Shown: positions 54,901 to 57,500, numbered from the stretch's first letter. The stretch: DNA of 64,000 nucleotides from Enoplolaimus lenunculus (GCA_030248215.1 JASANG010003338.1:248001-312000); one strand, 5' to 3'. Notes: generated by a model from the sequence alone, not told the origin. A program made the numbers and translations.

Positions 54901-56066
54901 CGGAATAGTAGTCAGTCGGCATCCGAATTGGAACCCAAATTTTATCAGAATTTTAGCCGGAATCTGAATTCCGTTAGAACGCTGCAATTTGAGCGGCTGG
55001 TACTAGGAATAATACTTGTTGATTTTGATAAACAATTCAATTCCAATTTTCAATTAAGCGCAAATTTAAGGCAAAAGGCAAAGTTCTGGCAGGAATTTGC
55101 CTTTTGTCTTAAATTTGTTGCTAATTGAAAATAATTTTTATCGAAACCAACAAGTTACTTCTGGCACTTACCCAGTTCACAATTCAACTGTGTTCAAAGT
55201 AGATCGACTTCTATTAAACGCACGTACAAATATGCATGCAAAATTTGTACAGTAATTTTGTTTAAATTCGCCAGCTTTCACAATTCGGCAAAATATACGA
55301 TTAATGTTGTAGATCGCTTATTTGCATAATAATTTATTTTCTGCATTAACGCCTTATGATCCGGCAAACCTTTTATCAGCAAACATTTTCAATATTAACT
55401 TATCACTGTTATCTTGAACTAAAAGCATAGCAATTTATAAACAAAGCATTTTTATTTTAAACCGTCCTGATTTAAATTTATTATTTCAGGAAAAAACATT
55501 ATTTTTACCATTGCTGCTGCGTTTTCTTTCAGTTTAGGGCTAATTCTCAAATGTGTACAGCAACTATCGTCAGTTAGTAACTGGTTTTCAAACTCCATAA
55601 CTATTGTAGTTGTTGAATTCAAAGTTAGCACTTTAGCAGAGCTAATCATATGCGGAAAAATGTGCTGATTTTGAGCCTCAGCGCTCACTAATTTGGTTAG
55701 AAAGATAACCAGGCCTACCACCAACATGTGATCGATGCCGCACATATATAACAATACAGGCCTAGGTTTCACATGTGTTCTCTATTCTTGCATTCCCGTT
55801 GCCCCGCTGCCCTATCTGTCCTGTCTCGAGTTGTTCTAGCGGTTTTGCAAAAGTACAAGTCGATATAAATTTGCACATGGTGTATATTATATAAATACCG
55901 TAAGTCTTACCTGAGAAATATCCACGCTTATTCGTCCATGCGCTCGCTTAGATCGAGTAAATGACAACTTTCGTCTCGACCGAAGAAATGTGTCCAATGC
56001 TGAATGGCTTGACGTCGGCTGTTGTTGAACACTGTTGCGGCGAAGACTTATTGCAGAGGTATTCAT
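810..56066 (-). CDS. PLEKHG5: PLEKHG5-like RhoGEF gene, multi-exon, 3' end not seen
   Basis: This is the whole gene as seen in the window. From family knowledge, PLEKHG5 is a Dbl-family exchange factor whose DH domain loads GTP on RhoA and whose PH domain aids membrane or junction targeting. The exons splice in frame in this order: 55911-56066 or 52194-52469, 50183-50333, 49276-49425, 35764-35891, 22607-22810, 7156-7299, 6038-6628, 5083-5226, 4691-4828, 4024-4140, 2492-2639, 810-928. From the most distal start this gives 730 residues within the window. The diagnostic strings are TEASYIANLRLI, RLTKYPLLLK and VIRPPFCIDKI, which resemble remembered human PLEKHG5 TEASYIRKLRVI, RLTKYPLLLK and VIRPPLLVDKI. 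Introns reach 13-15 kb. The C-terminal region is not identified, so the gene probably runs off the left edge. Identity was judged by eye from recalled sequence, not by a search. Confidence 0.9.
1229..1375 (+). repeat. Short hAT-like element with TTAGGC-like core
   Basis: About 147 bp bounded by CAGGGGCGGAA and its reverse complement TTCCGCCCCTG. The core is a degenerate run of cctaag/cctaaa units. CAGGGGCGG ends are typical of hAT elements. No clear 8 bp target duplication is seen. A partial relative lies at 21323-21427. Confidence 0.7.
1483..1753 (-). repeat. TTAA-flanked piggyBac-like MITE with tRNA-like core, copy 1
   Basis: The element begins TTAACCCTTTCTCACA and ends TGTGAGAAGGGGTTAA, so it has inverted ends inside a duplicated TTAA, as piggyBac elements do. 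Inside, on the minus strand, are a tRNA A-box-like string (AGCTGAGTGGTGATGG) and a B-box-like string (GGAGTTCGAATCCTAG) at roughly normal spacing. The acceptor and T stems do not pair well, so it is not a working tRNA. Confidence 0.8.
1815..2105. repeat. Fold-back element, family B, copy 1
   Basis: A long imperfect inverted repeat. The right arm contains gccgggtacattctttta and the motif gtgtacccagttgcacactc. The left arm is more diverged. The same arms occur at 25.73-26.05, 36.3-36.7 and 53.14-53.45 kb. Confidence 0.7.
2492..2639 (-). CDS. PLEKHG5: PLEKHG5-like exon 11, PH domain middle
   Basis: The exon has acceptor attgttatag|TTTATT and donor GAGCTCA|gtaagt. It starts in phase 0 and ends after one base of a codon. 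It reads FIDVYCMLFTDMLLICKQ, then FRVIRPPFCIDKIRVHCL, ending KEL. It matches human MDVYCFLFTDLLLVTKA and RVIRPPLLVDKIVCREL (recalled), the central PH strands. The leftover A joins AG of the next exon to give Lys. Confidence 0.9.
3629..3897 (-). repeat. piggyBac-like MITE with tRNA-like core, copy 2
   Basis: The same layout as the copy at 1483-1753, from aaccctttatcacatgaata to atgtgagaaggagttact. The outer TTAA sites are no longer exact. It is an older copy lying in the intron before the PH-middle exon. Confidence 0.75.
4024..4140 (-). CDS. PLEKHG5: PLEKHG5-like exon 10, DH-PH linker and PH strand 1
   Basis: The exon has acceptor cataattctag|GCAGTT and donor AACAAG|gtatta, in phase 0 at both ends, 39 codons. 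It reads AVRQYTDLDMTRPMLGC, then HERVVRNGVHFGELKLKD, ending NNNK. Human PLEKHG5 has LLKEFLHLDLTAPIPGA and LLLEGSLRMKEGKDSK here (recalled). The L-D-x-T-x-P linker and the first PH strand are therefore both present. The exon is short but phase and homology agree on both sides. Confidence 0.85.
4691..4828 (-). CDS. PLEKHG5: PLEKHG5-like exon 9, DH C-terminal helix
   Basis: The exon has acceptor tcaatttag|GTCGAT and donor GACGAG|gtacgt, in phase 0 at both ends, 46 codons. It reads VDKITCFITRVQFEKSRSVS and ends IEAIETVDSVSTEIDE. It aligns with human VERFIHHVNSCMRQRQERQR and IDAYEVVESSSDEVDK (recalled), the last DH helix and the start of the DH-PH linker. The Asn of the HVN motif, usual in the family, is Gln here. 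Confidence 0.88.
5083..5226 (-). CDS. PLEKHG5: PLEKHG5-like exon 8, DH domain CR3
   Basis: The exon has acceptor tttattttcag|TGGTGC and donor AAATCG|gtaatg, in phase 0 at both ends, 48 codons. It reads WCRDIFNRLDLCEILFEP, then FARLTKYPLLLKAIQKR, ending NRVEKS. This is the catalytic CR3 helix of the DH domain. RLTKYPLLLK is identical to human PLEKHG5 as recalled, but the preceding residues, KPHQ in human, are EPFA here, so the Lys and the usually invariant Gln are replaced. The exon is too short and too spliced to appear as a long open frame. Confidence 0.92.
6038..6628 (-). CDS. PLEKHG5: PLEKHG5-like exon 7, N-terminal half of DH domain
   Basis: The exon has acceptor gctttccag|GGACTT and donor ATGGTG|gttagt, in phase 0 at both ends, 197 codons. 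It begins GLSRKQIQHREAIIELIR and continues TEASYIANLRLI, the CR1 helix of a DH domain with the conserved Glu of the TE..Y motif kept. VIFGNIIDVLIANLRLW matches human LFGNIPEIVELHRRLW (recalled). After PIFKPEARVLANRNAP comes a polar, Ser/Asn/Pro-rich insertion of about 70 residues. DH sequence then resumes at FDQIDSIFEPYSEYVCRRED and ends FREFMV. The family has only about ten residues where the insertion sits. Confidence 0.93.
7156..7299 (-). CDS. PLEKHG5: PLEKHG5-like exon 6, pre-DH segment
   Basis: The exon has acceptor tttgttttag|GACAAA and donor GAACAG|gtaggt, in phase 0 at both ends, 48 codons. It reads DKFEFLAKLTKIKQNPLPSL, then DLPNFPFADADFPDKTK, and ends EELETVEQ. Human PLEKHG5 has [20 protein letters not shown] followed by a WRELID segment in the same place (recalled), so this is the conserved stretch leading into the DH domain. 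It is present in every predicted isoform. Confidence 0.88.
8088..8290. repeat. Fold-back element, family E, copy 1
   Basis: It is built of repeated arms such as gcccaatttgcaattgggct and ggaattacgacttgtgct. The right end (acgacttaggctaagacatatat) matches the ends of the full copy at 48363-48750. It stops about 33 bp beyond the donor of alternative first exon 1E. Confidence 0.65.
8323..8499 (-). CDS. PLEKHG5: Alternative first coding exon 1E (59 aa)
   Basis: The ATG exon reads MSTDTNDSVIVSDSPSS at its start and ends SKMMSRGLK at donor TTAAAG|gtaaca in phase 0, matching the acceptor of the exon at 7156-7299. The N-terminal half is Ser/Thr/Asp-rich, and the second half is basic with KKHYFHRPSF and RSSIRSKMM. 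An AT-rich stretch with a TATATATATATA run lies just upstream. This isoform would start directly at the DH-PH unit, with neither the Ras-binding-like region nor the linker exons. A fold-back repeat ends about 33 bp beyond its donor. Confidence 0.6.
9650..9695 (-). repeat. Fragment of hAT-like family I
   Basis: A short piece containing gcaaggttagctggctacag and gcctg, which matches the CAGGCCCGTAGCCAGCT end of family I in reverse. Confidence 0.45.
10319..10909 (+). repeat. Family A element, copy 2, split by another repeat
   Basis: The left part (10319 to about 10435) has the agtgacccgg end and the ctccagatgg box. The right part (about 10795-10909) has aagactcaaaatggggactc and the tatttgggtcac end. 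About 350 bp of other sequence interrupts it, beginning with the family J end CCAGTGGCGGATC. Confidence 0.7.
10437..10790 (+). repeat. Family J (hAT-like) insertion in a family A copy
   Basis: It starts CCAGTGGCGGATCGAAAGTT, a typical hAT-type CAGTGGCG end, and continues with a gaatgagggcgggctgg box shared with 50.9 kb and 62.7 kb. The right boundary is uncertain. Confidence 0.5.
11455..11510. repeat. AT microsatellite
   Basis: A near-perfect run of TA dinucleotides with a few interruptions (tatatattatatatatatat). Confidence 0.9.
12044..12615. repeat. Two GC-rich repeat patches with a cgctcgcttcgctcg motif
   Basis: Patches at 12044-12215 and 12485-12615 share ggcttctcgctcgcttcgct and ggcttgcttcgctcgcgaa, and both carry stretches of C and G. 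The same short motif occurs in reverse at 17068 and 28243. The family and its ends are not resolved. Confidence 0.4.
13060..14195. repeat. Region bracketed by ggctccggct tandem runs
   Basis: Short tandem runs of ggctccggct lie at 13066-13130 and 14119-14163. The right end carries ggtatccggtcgcaccgtg, whose reverse (cgaccggatacc) appears at 19896. This suggests an element with cgaccggatacc ends, but no matching left end is visible. Confidence 0.3.
13672..14082 (+). CDS. Unassigned open frame (136 codons)
   Basis: This is the longest plus-strand frame outside repeats in the big intron. Its first half overlaps a stretch with several copies of an accgagac-like motif, also seen at 13489-13540 in the opposite sense. 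The frame is therefore probably partly repeat-derived. The second half (NRLRLNAIWSKQILQLNAS, then VLKIHRHEMLNKTFGYH) reads more like protein. No domain is recognised and there is no clear ATG at its start. It is flanked by ggctccggct-type simple repeats at 13065-13130 and 14120-14165. Confidence 0.15.
   Translation: MTTKIHRFTSKFYLCTRHHLFTTIQPYICRILDFWAQLQATETQQTEIKTSQIQRFAATETPFPDNKPPLFDVPYKNRLRLNAIWSKQILQLNASIQNIEQCNRVVAKVLKIHRHEMLNKTFGYHTPRRKEVLALF
15073..15505 (+). repeat. hAT-like MITE, family G, with perfect target duplication
   Basis: The element at 15081-15497 starts CAGGGTGTGACCGAATA and ends TATTCGTTTACACCCTG, so it has inverted ends of about 16 bp. It is flanked on both sides by the identical 8 bp GTCCGAGC (15073-15080 and 15498-15505), the target size of hAT transposases. 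The interior is T-rich, with repeated tttccg units near both ends. It has no coding capacity. The exact duplication suggests a recent insertion. Confidence 0.92.
17107..17287. repeat. MITE with atgttacttttagg ends and TTAGGC-like core
   Basis: It begins ATGTTACTTTTAGG and ends CCTAAAAGTAACAT, inverted ends of 14 bp. The core has several gcttaggttt/cttaggc units. Related copies start at about 19987 and 23917. Confidence 0.75.
17697..17925. repeat. GC-rich fold-back element, family F, copy 1
   Basis: Dense ccgtccgtcaccgt-like units on one arm and gtgacggacggc-like units on the other, meeting at a centre near cgtacgttagttatttgcgt. It stands out by GC content from its AT-rich surroundings. The outer tatagcgca ends seen in other copies are not clear here. 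Confidence 0.7.
18741..18768. repeat. ATA/TAA trinucleotide microsatellite
   Basis: About nine uninterrupted ATA units. Confidence 0.95.
19987..20130. repeat. Partial MITE with atgttacttttaagg end
   Basis: The left end matches the element at 17107. The interior has gcttagacttacgcttag units. The right end is not found. Confidence 0.45.
21323..21610 (+). repeat. Partial TTAGGC-core hAT-like copy joined to a family A fragment
   Basis: 21323-21427 matches the element at 1229-1375 (gtaatataagcatattcct, then cctaaacctaagcc). The next bases, about 21440-21610, are the right part of family A, ending cattcggggtcac. The two are directly abutted, so one was probably inserted into or truncated by the other. 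Confidence 0.6.
22335..22520 (+). repeat. Partial copy of hAT-like family G
   Basis: It shares ccgtttccgtttccgttata and the following atgccggaagttgtcatta region with the full copy at 15081-15497. It ends about 90 bp from exon 5. Confidence 0.55.
22607..22810 (-). CDS. PLEKHG5: PLEKHG5-like exon 5, Ser/Arg-rich linker
   Basis: The exon has acceptor atatttttag|CTATCG and an excellent donor AAACCT|gtaagtata, in phase 0 at both ends, 68 codons. It contains DTDSMNDIRSMTSD and then ARRRHKSPGRLTNIFL. The latter resembles the human segment GRRRKNMSEFLGEA that precedes the DH domain (recalled). It appears to be the shared acceptor exon for first exons 1C and 1D as well as for exon 4. The RRRHKSP run could be a phosphorylation-regulated or nuclear-type basic motif, which is inference. 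Confidence 0.8.
22873..22960 (+). repeat. Partial copy of hAT-like family I
   Basis: It contains caggccagtagccagctcac followed by cttgctag, the left end of family I. Confidence 0.5.
23064..23373. repeat. Fold-back element, family D
   Basis: An inverted repeat with arms of about 70 bp: the left reads gttggccaatctgctattca and the right is its reverse with few changes. The outer ends are atatacgtcgt and acgacatatac, like family E. The centre has several ccaatcag boxes. Confidence 0.85.
23917..24040. repeat. Partial MITE related to 17107-17287
   Basis: It shares ggggcgtttaggtttttggt and gtaggtttagattctagata, then gcttaggcttaggcttagg. The right end is lost. Confidence 0.6.
24500..24592. repeat. 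Family E fragment downstream of exon 1D
   Basis: It contains cgtaattccgcgttggacta, the reverse of a string in the full family E copy at 48.43 kb, and gatagtccaagcc. It lies about 135 bp beyond the donor of alternative first exon 1D. Confidence 0.5.
24727..25362 (-). CDS. PLEKHG5: Alternative first coding exon 1D (212 aa)
   Basis: An ATG opens a 212-codon frame starting MITPIAAKLSIATKSSFK and ending at donor GCCTTG|gtaggg in phase 0, compatible with exon 5 at 22810. The protein is basic and Ser/Thr/Pro-rich. It carries a repeated short motif, seen as ISGLPTPSST, ISVLATPPT, ISGLVTPVK and SGLAIIPS at roughly 20-residue spacing. Next comes an Arg-rich HSQRRRSTSG stretch and an acidic end (DSDDTIDADQDSADEA). 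The motif looks like proline-directed or docking sites in a disordered tail. No acceptor is obvious just upstream of the ATG, supporting a first exon. The isoform would skip the Ras-binding-like region. Confidence 0.65.
25728..26045. repeat. Family B fold-back element, copy 2
   Basis: The left arm carries acaagagtatgcaactgggt and the right part caaggggggtcggtctaaaa and gcaacgcgcggtgataca. The boundaries are approximate. Confidence 0.55.
26449..27010 (-). repeat. Tandem pair of tRNA-derived SINE-like units
   Basis: Two units of about 240 bp start at about 26449 and 26770. On the minus strand each has an A-box-like string (GGCGGATTGGTAGAGCG in the second, GGCACAGCTGTAACAGCG in the first), then a B-box-like GTTCGAAACCACC, then a shared body (aaaaggtctgaa; cagctgctta). 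The second has a pairable anticodon stem CTTGC/GTAAG. Acceptor stems do not pair well, so these are tRNA-derived rather than working tRNAs. Confidence 0.65.
27083..27250 (+). repeat. hAT-like family I, near-full copy
   Basis: It begins CAGGCCCATAGTCAGCTCAC and ends CCTTGGCTACGGGCCCG, inverted ends of about 16 bp. Inside are ggggtatacaagggttttcg and a run of aaatttttcccggcgg. Confidence 0.7.
29155..29460. repeat. MITE with acttaag-rich inverted ends, family K
   Basis: It begins ggctgagtttccaaaacctt followed by acttaag units and ends in the reverse (acttaag units, then agatttcagaaacccagcc). The arms pair over about 60 bp. The interior is unremarkable. Confidence 0.75.
30038..30082 (+). repeat. 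Tandem duplication of 22 bp
   Basis: The unit gctaagttccgcatgcattt occurs twice head to tail without change. Confidence 0.9.
30925..31030 (+). repeat. Tandem duplication of about 59 bp
   Basis: The string gttgatttaatatttcactg with its flanks (cagttta...ttccaaaaa) is repeated at 30925 and 30983. It is followed to 31160 by imperfect gagttgat/atcaactc palindromes. Confidence 0.8.
35020..35085. repeat. Family E end fragment
   Basis: It contains atatatgtcgtagcccaagt and cccaattccgaattgggct, the left end of family E. No right arm is seen. Confidence 0.6.
35608..35742 (-). repeat. hAT-like family I, minus copy
   Basis: It reads in reverse to family I: cttgcttgctggtcaacaaa, then a poly-C box, then ggtgctctggctacgagcc. 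Its end lies about 20 bp from the donor of exon 4, so the insertion came very close to disturbing the splice site. Confidence 0.6.
35764..35891 (-). CDS. PLEKHG5: PLEKHG5-like exon 4, linker
   Basis: The exon has acceptor tttattctag|GATCCG and donor TCTTTG|gtaagt. It begins with the last two bases of a Gly codon, matching the single base left by exon 3, and ends in phase 0. It reads (G)SDTSSVLSGLASCNATE and ends FLGRKESQKSL. The segment corresponds in place to the Ser-rich linker after the Ras-binding-like domain of PLEKHG5. The RKESQKSL end may carry a basophilic-kinase site, which is inference only. A hAT-like repeat ends about 20 bp beyond its donor. Confidence 0.75.
36320..36735. repeat. 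Family B region, copy 3 (rearranged)
   Basis: It holds agaacgtacccagttgcacg near 36375, gcaacgcatggtggtacatt near 36560 and gtgtgcaactgggtacattc near 36675. It looks like one copy with internal rearrangement or two overlapping copies. Confidence 0.55.
37504..37690. repeat. Fold-back MITE, family H, copy 1, with TTAGGC-like core
   Basis: The outer arms read gacaacttatcgct and agcgatgagttgtc, with further cgacaa/ttgtcg units inside. The core has gcctaagcctaaac. It lies about 150 bp beyond the donor of alternative first exon 1C. Confidence 0.65.
37840..38319 (-). CDS. PLEKHG5: Alternative first coding exon 1C (160 aa)
   Basis: An ATG-initiated frame with a stop a few codons upstream begins MTLSKLRKRDSKSSIRTL and runs 160 codons to a donor at CTGTCG|gtaacg in phase 0. 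It is Ser/Leu-rich and basic early on, includes RIRRKSSAKL-type basic patches, and later has an acidic SLDNNSDDASS patch. No domain is recognised. Phase 0 excludes splicing to exon 4 (a phase-1 acceptor) and fits exon 5 at 22810, so this isoform would lack the Ras-binding-like region. Alternatively the tag before AAATG could act as an acceptor and make the exon internal. Two nearby fold-back repeats do not touch the coding part. Confidence 0.55.
38615..38785. repeat. GC-rich fold-back element, family F, copy 2
   Basis: It begins GGGTTGCGCTATACTT and ends AAGTATAGCGCAGCCC, with gtccgtca/tgacggac units between. It is 171 bp, with the cleanest ends of this family in the window. Confidence 0.88.
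39130..39245 (-). repeat. Fragment of hAT-like family J, minus
   Basis: It shares agttatgaaacgcaattttt with the copy at 50.95 kb and has ccccgtcaggacagcagcg and gcgaatccagaaat near it. The ends are not resolved. Confidence 0.4.
39384..39833 (+). repeat. Family A element, full copy
   Basis: It begins TACTGTAATGACCCGAATAA and ends ccctcttattcgggtcaatacagta, a near-perfect inverted pair of about 27 bp. At 450 bp it is the best reference copy of family A in the window. Confidence 0.92.
41697..41905 (-). repeat. Family A fragment, minus
   Basis: It starts ctgtagtgactc, then attttgagtctaaatcaata and aataggagtcca, in reverse sense to 39384-39833. The left half of the element is lost before another repeat begins at 41939. 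Confidence 0.65.
41939..42210 (+). repeat. piggyBac-like MITE with tRNA-like core, copy 3
   Basis: It begins ataaccctttcactcat and ends catgtgagaaagggttaa. The tRNA-like part is on the plus strand here (aaagctcggtggtcat, then ggggatcgaatct), opposite to the other copies. It is more diverged than the copies at 1483 and 59473. Confidence 0.7.
42383..42490 (+). repeat. Family M fragment (acccgcg-rich hAT-like end)
   Basis: It begins cagagtggaactttacccgc and continues gcgcgggttaacgcagg, matching in reverse the right end of the element at 47040-47495. Confidence 0.5.
42616..42990 (+). repeat. tRNA-Ala-like SINE candidate
   Basis: The head (42616-42690) reads ggcccagtggtgtaacgggt, a tRNA start with an A box. 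An anticodon stem-loop with TGC follows (cttgtctgctttgcaag), then a degenerate B box (ctggatccgatct). The T stem is damaged, so it is not a working tRNA. A GC-rich body runs on to about 42990. Only one copy is in the window. Confidence 0.5.
44125..45265 (+). repeat. Minisatellite of about 150-200 bp units
   Basis: At least five diverged head-to-tail units can be counted from the landmark ttgacgagtagtatg at 44452, 44656, 44802, 44966 and 45128. Shared strings are tttcacaaattcgtagccaa, cccggacacaatttcccaga and acttgcacgctcggagcg. Unit length changes by loss or doubling of sub-blocks. All six frames carry stops and there is no gene in it. It lies in the 13.4 kb intron between exons 3 and 4. Confidence 0.9.
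45630..45768 (+). repeat. Family I copy, left-truncated
   Basis: It contains caatgacttacaatgttgaa, then gcccaaaatttttcccgaag, and ends gctgcgggcccg. The left end of the family is missing. Confidence 0.6.
46420..46720 (+). repeat. Family G relative, diverged
   Basis: It shares the gtatgctcaaaattagttct block and a right end with tttggtcattatccgttttt with 15081-15497. The outer ends are not visible. Confidence 0.5.
47040..47495 (+). repeat. Family M element, hAT-like, acccgcggg-rich ends
   Basis: It ends acccgcgggtaatgttccactg, and the reverse of that end matches the fragment at 42383. Its middle (cagtattttaaagatcgctg) matches 57385-57410. The left end is diffuse. The right end directly abuts a family F copy. 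Confidence 0.6.
47495..47612. repeat. GC-rich family F copy 3, shortened
   Basis: It begins ggttgcgctaaacttgccgc and has ccgtcc and gtgacggacggcaccgtac units, but lacks the right tatagcgcaa end. Confidence 0.6.
48125..48350 (+). repeat. Family G copy, left part
   Basis: It begins cagggtataaccggatatgc, the hAT-like end, then tgtccgtttccgtttctgtt. It stops where the family E copy at 48363 begins. Confidence 0.65.
48363..48750. repeat. Family E fold-back element, full copy
   Basis: The left arm reads atatcgtagctcaagccgta and the right arm ttacgacttgggctacgaca, with inner arms caattccgaa/ttcggaattg. It is about 388 bp. The centre has a tctgattggct...aaccaatcagaa palindrome. Confidence 0.85.
48927..49136. 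repeat. GC-rich family F, full copy
   Basis: It begins GGGTTGCGCTATACTT and ends AAGTATAGCGCAACGCC, 210 bp, with many gacggacggc units. It lies about 140 bp downstream of the donor of the Ras-binding-like exon. Confidence 0.88.
49276..49425 (-). CDS. PLEKHG5: PLEKHG5-like exon 3, core of Ras-binding-like domain
   Basis: This exon has acceptor ctcattttag|GCGTCC and donor CTTCGAG|gtaacc, is in phase 1 at both ends, and codes for 49 whole codons. It reads VQLREAVEGIFANRNISI, then TTSVCLEN, and ends LLGGQTLTLR. This follows human PLEKHG5 SLGEVLLPVFERKGIAL, KVDIYLDQ and RFGGHYLRVK (recalled) element by element, the ubiquitin-like fold of a Raf-type Ras-binding domain. Whether it binds a small GTPase is unknown. 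The phase-1 ends tie it to the exons at 50183-50333 and 35764-35891 only, so transcripts started further downstream cannot include it. Confidence 0.85.
50183..50333 (-). CDS. PLEKHG5: PLEKHG5-like exon 2, first part of Ras-binding-like region
   Basis: The exon has a strong acceptor (tgtatttcag|TATATG) and a donor at CAAG|gtacag. It starts in phase 0 and ends after one base of a codon, which pairs with the phase-1 acceptor of the next exon. It codes for 50 residues beginning YMHSTTHPNF and containing VRIDFRRYLI, which I place as the first beta strand of the Ras-binding-like fold (human equivalent CFTLKFDLNVDI, from memory). Similarity here is weak. The main support is splice phase and position directly upstream of the clearer half of the domain. 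Confidence 0.7.
50895..51095 (+). repeat. Family J, hAT-like copy
   Basis: It begins cagtggatccataaatttct, then gacgaggggagggctgac, agttatgaaacgcaatttt and a second tctgacggggagtgcaagcc box. The right end is uncertain. Confidence 0.5.
51900..52053. repeat. Family H fold-back MITE, copy 2
   Basis: It begins gacaattcgtcgcc and ends gataaattgtcgtag, with gcgacaagttgtcggc near the right end and atgcttagcattaggat in the core. It lies about 140 bp beyond the donor of alternative first exon 1B. Confidence 0.6.
52194..52469 (-). CDS. PLEKHG5: Alternative first coding exon 1B (92 aa)
   Basis: This ATG-initiated exon begins MNKFRAPSPRFPRRKSG, a basic, Pro/Ser-rich N-terminus. It continues through an alanine-rich patch and ends NINDEK before a moderate donor (AAA|gtgcgt) in phase 0, matching the acceptor at 50333. 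The open frame runs on to 52020, so a later donor is possible; the boundary chosen is the one that keeps phase 0. It would give an alternative amino end to the same Ras-binding-like, DH and PH protein made from exon 1A. No known domain is seen. A fold-back element (51900-52053) lies about 140 bp downstream of the donor. Confidence 0.6.
52975..53640. repeat. Family L (ttaagctta-rich) element split by a family B insertion
   Basis: Both flanks of the family B copy are full of ttaagctta, agtttaag and cttaaact strings, with the left part ending near 53140 and the right part starting near 53447. The arms are mutually inverted. The simplest view is one element interrupted by a later insertion. Confidence 0.6.
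53141..53446. repeat. Family B fold-back element, full copy
   Basis: The left arm reads caagagtggatgatcactct followed by ttataacaagtgtgcaactg; the right arm is its reverse with few changes, ending agtgattatccactgttg. The arms are about 85 bp and the loop about 130 bp. It has no coding capacity and is the reference copy for the family. Confidence 0.9.
53641..55508. other. Intron stretch with no recognised feature
   Basis: AT-rich sequence inside the first intron. It has short frames only, no inverted ends or tandem units that I can support, and no similarity to other parts of the window. Confidence 0.5.
55509..55745 (-). CDS. Candidate first exon of a secreted or membrane protein
   Basis: The 79-codon frame begins MCGIDHMLVVGLVIFLTK and continues LVSAEAQNQ. 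This looks like a signal peptide, with a hydrophobic core and a cleavage-like SAEA. It continues VLTLNSTTTIVMEFENQ, has a CC pair, and ends ENAAAM before a possible donor (ATG|gtaaaa). I do not recognise the family. It lies on the same strand as the PLEKHG5-like gene, inside the intron after exon 1A, so it may be the first exon of a nested or overlapping gene, or a chance frame. There is no acceptor partner to test. Confidence 0.3.
55911..56066 (-). CDS. PLEKHG5: Alternative first coding exon 1A (52 aa)
   Basis: The exon opens with ATG preceded by aataaagaa and ends in a strong donor (TCTCAG|gtaagac) in phase 0. That fits the phase-0 acceptor of the exon at 50183-50333. The 52 residues are basic and Ser/Gln-rich, begin MNTSAISLRRNS and end RISVDISQ, and show no recognised domain. 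The run of Arg, Lys and Ser suggests a flexible, perhaps phosphorylated N-terminus. It is the most distal start found, and an AT-rich stretch with TATATATA lies about 20-30 bases upstream of the ATG. Start choice rests on the ATG, phase and donor only; no transcript evidence is available. Confidence 0.65.
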
Positions 56067-56589
56067 TTCTTTATTAACTTAAATACAGGATATATATAAT
56101 CTGGAAAGTGAAATTTATATTAGTTCCGGTTCCGCATTGAGCGCTTCTTTACAGTTTTTCCACCGTTCCTTTAAATCAATATGAATATGAGGGAGTAGGG
56201 ATCACTGTGTTTAGCACCGGTTTTTGCCGTTACACATCGGTGAAGGGTGATAAAAACAATTTTGAACCTTATCACCAACTTTAAGCAGGTCTGTCGACCA
56301 GCCTAAATTTTTCCTGATTGAAATAAGAAATATTTATGTATAAAAATAAATAAATGTTCAAAATTCATAGAGCATACAAATGAAACTATCTACACGGTAT
56401 ATAATTGCAATATGTATAGCCGTGAAATATCATTCTAAAACACGTTGTGCAAAACTGTAAACTCTCAATCATTTGATAGCTGGTTTTTGGCCTCGCTTAA
56501 TGCTCCCGAAACCGGCGGTTGGAAAGCAAAATTAATTTTTAAAGATTGACACTGCATCCGACAGAAAACTTTTCGAAATATAATAGCAA

Positions 56590-56762
56590 AGTGACCAGCC
56601 TTGTAGCCAGCTCACCTTGCTACTAGGCAGCTGAAAATGTTTCAGAAGGGGCATACAAGGGTTTTTGGAGACTTACAAGCAAGGTTAAAATTTTCTAGGT
56701 CACCCAAAATTTTTCAAAGATGGACTGAGTCCCTTGGCCCATCTCTGGCAACGGGCCCGTGC
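56590..56762 (+). repeat. Family I, near-full copy
   Basis: It begins accagccttgtagccagctc and ends ggcaacgggcccgt, with ggggcatacaagggtttttg inside. Confidence 0.65.
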
Positions 56763-57289
56763 ATAACAGTGTGACACCTTTAAACAATACTTTTACTCCA
56801 TATAACTTTCTATATATAAGAAATTGCATAGACGTTTACGCAGCCCAGGGGAAAGGAAATTGCATGTCTTTGGCTTATACCTCTTGGATGCCCATTGACG
56901 TATATGTCGGCGTACCATTGAATACATAAATCGCTAAGTACATTTTGTATTTTGATTGAAAAACTGCTAGGAATTCAATATGAATCAAATTTCAGTTCAT
57001 TTCGGCTTTAAATCATCAAATAAAATGAAACGTTGCATTATTTGCATTCATTTTGGTGCAGCGCCGTTGGGCAAAATAACACACAGCAGCAGCAGCAAAA
57101 AAAACTTACGATCGTATAAAATCACTAAAAAACAACGACAAAATTATATTTCGCAATGAATTTTATAAAACTTAAATTTGCCCTCGAGTAAAAAACGCAA
57201 TCTATTAATATTTTTGTAGGATCTGCATTTGCGAAAACTCTGAAATAGAACGTATAGCATTTTTCTTACCTGACCCTCGCTTTACTTAA

Positions 57290-57500
57290 TCAAACACGAT
57301 TTTTTACCCGCGGGTTTGCCACTCTAAAAACGTCTACCGACGAAACAACCACCTTTTAACTGCGCCTGAAATTAAAAAAGTATTTTAAAGATCGCTGGTG
57401 ATTTTAACTTTAATTAAGTATTGCGTTATATAGCTCGAACGAATTTTATACCTGAAACTTTACTAGAAACAACAAAATTTCAAGCACAACTAAGTAAAGC
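57290..57500 (+). repeat. Family M partial copy
   Basis: It carries ttttttacccgcgggtttgc and the shared block agtattttaaagatcgctgg. The right half is lost. Confidence 0.55.
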
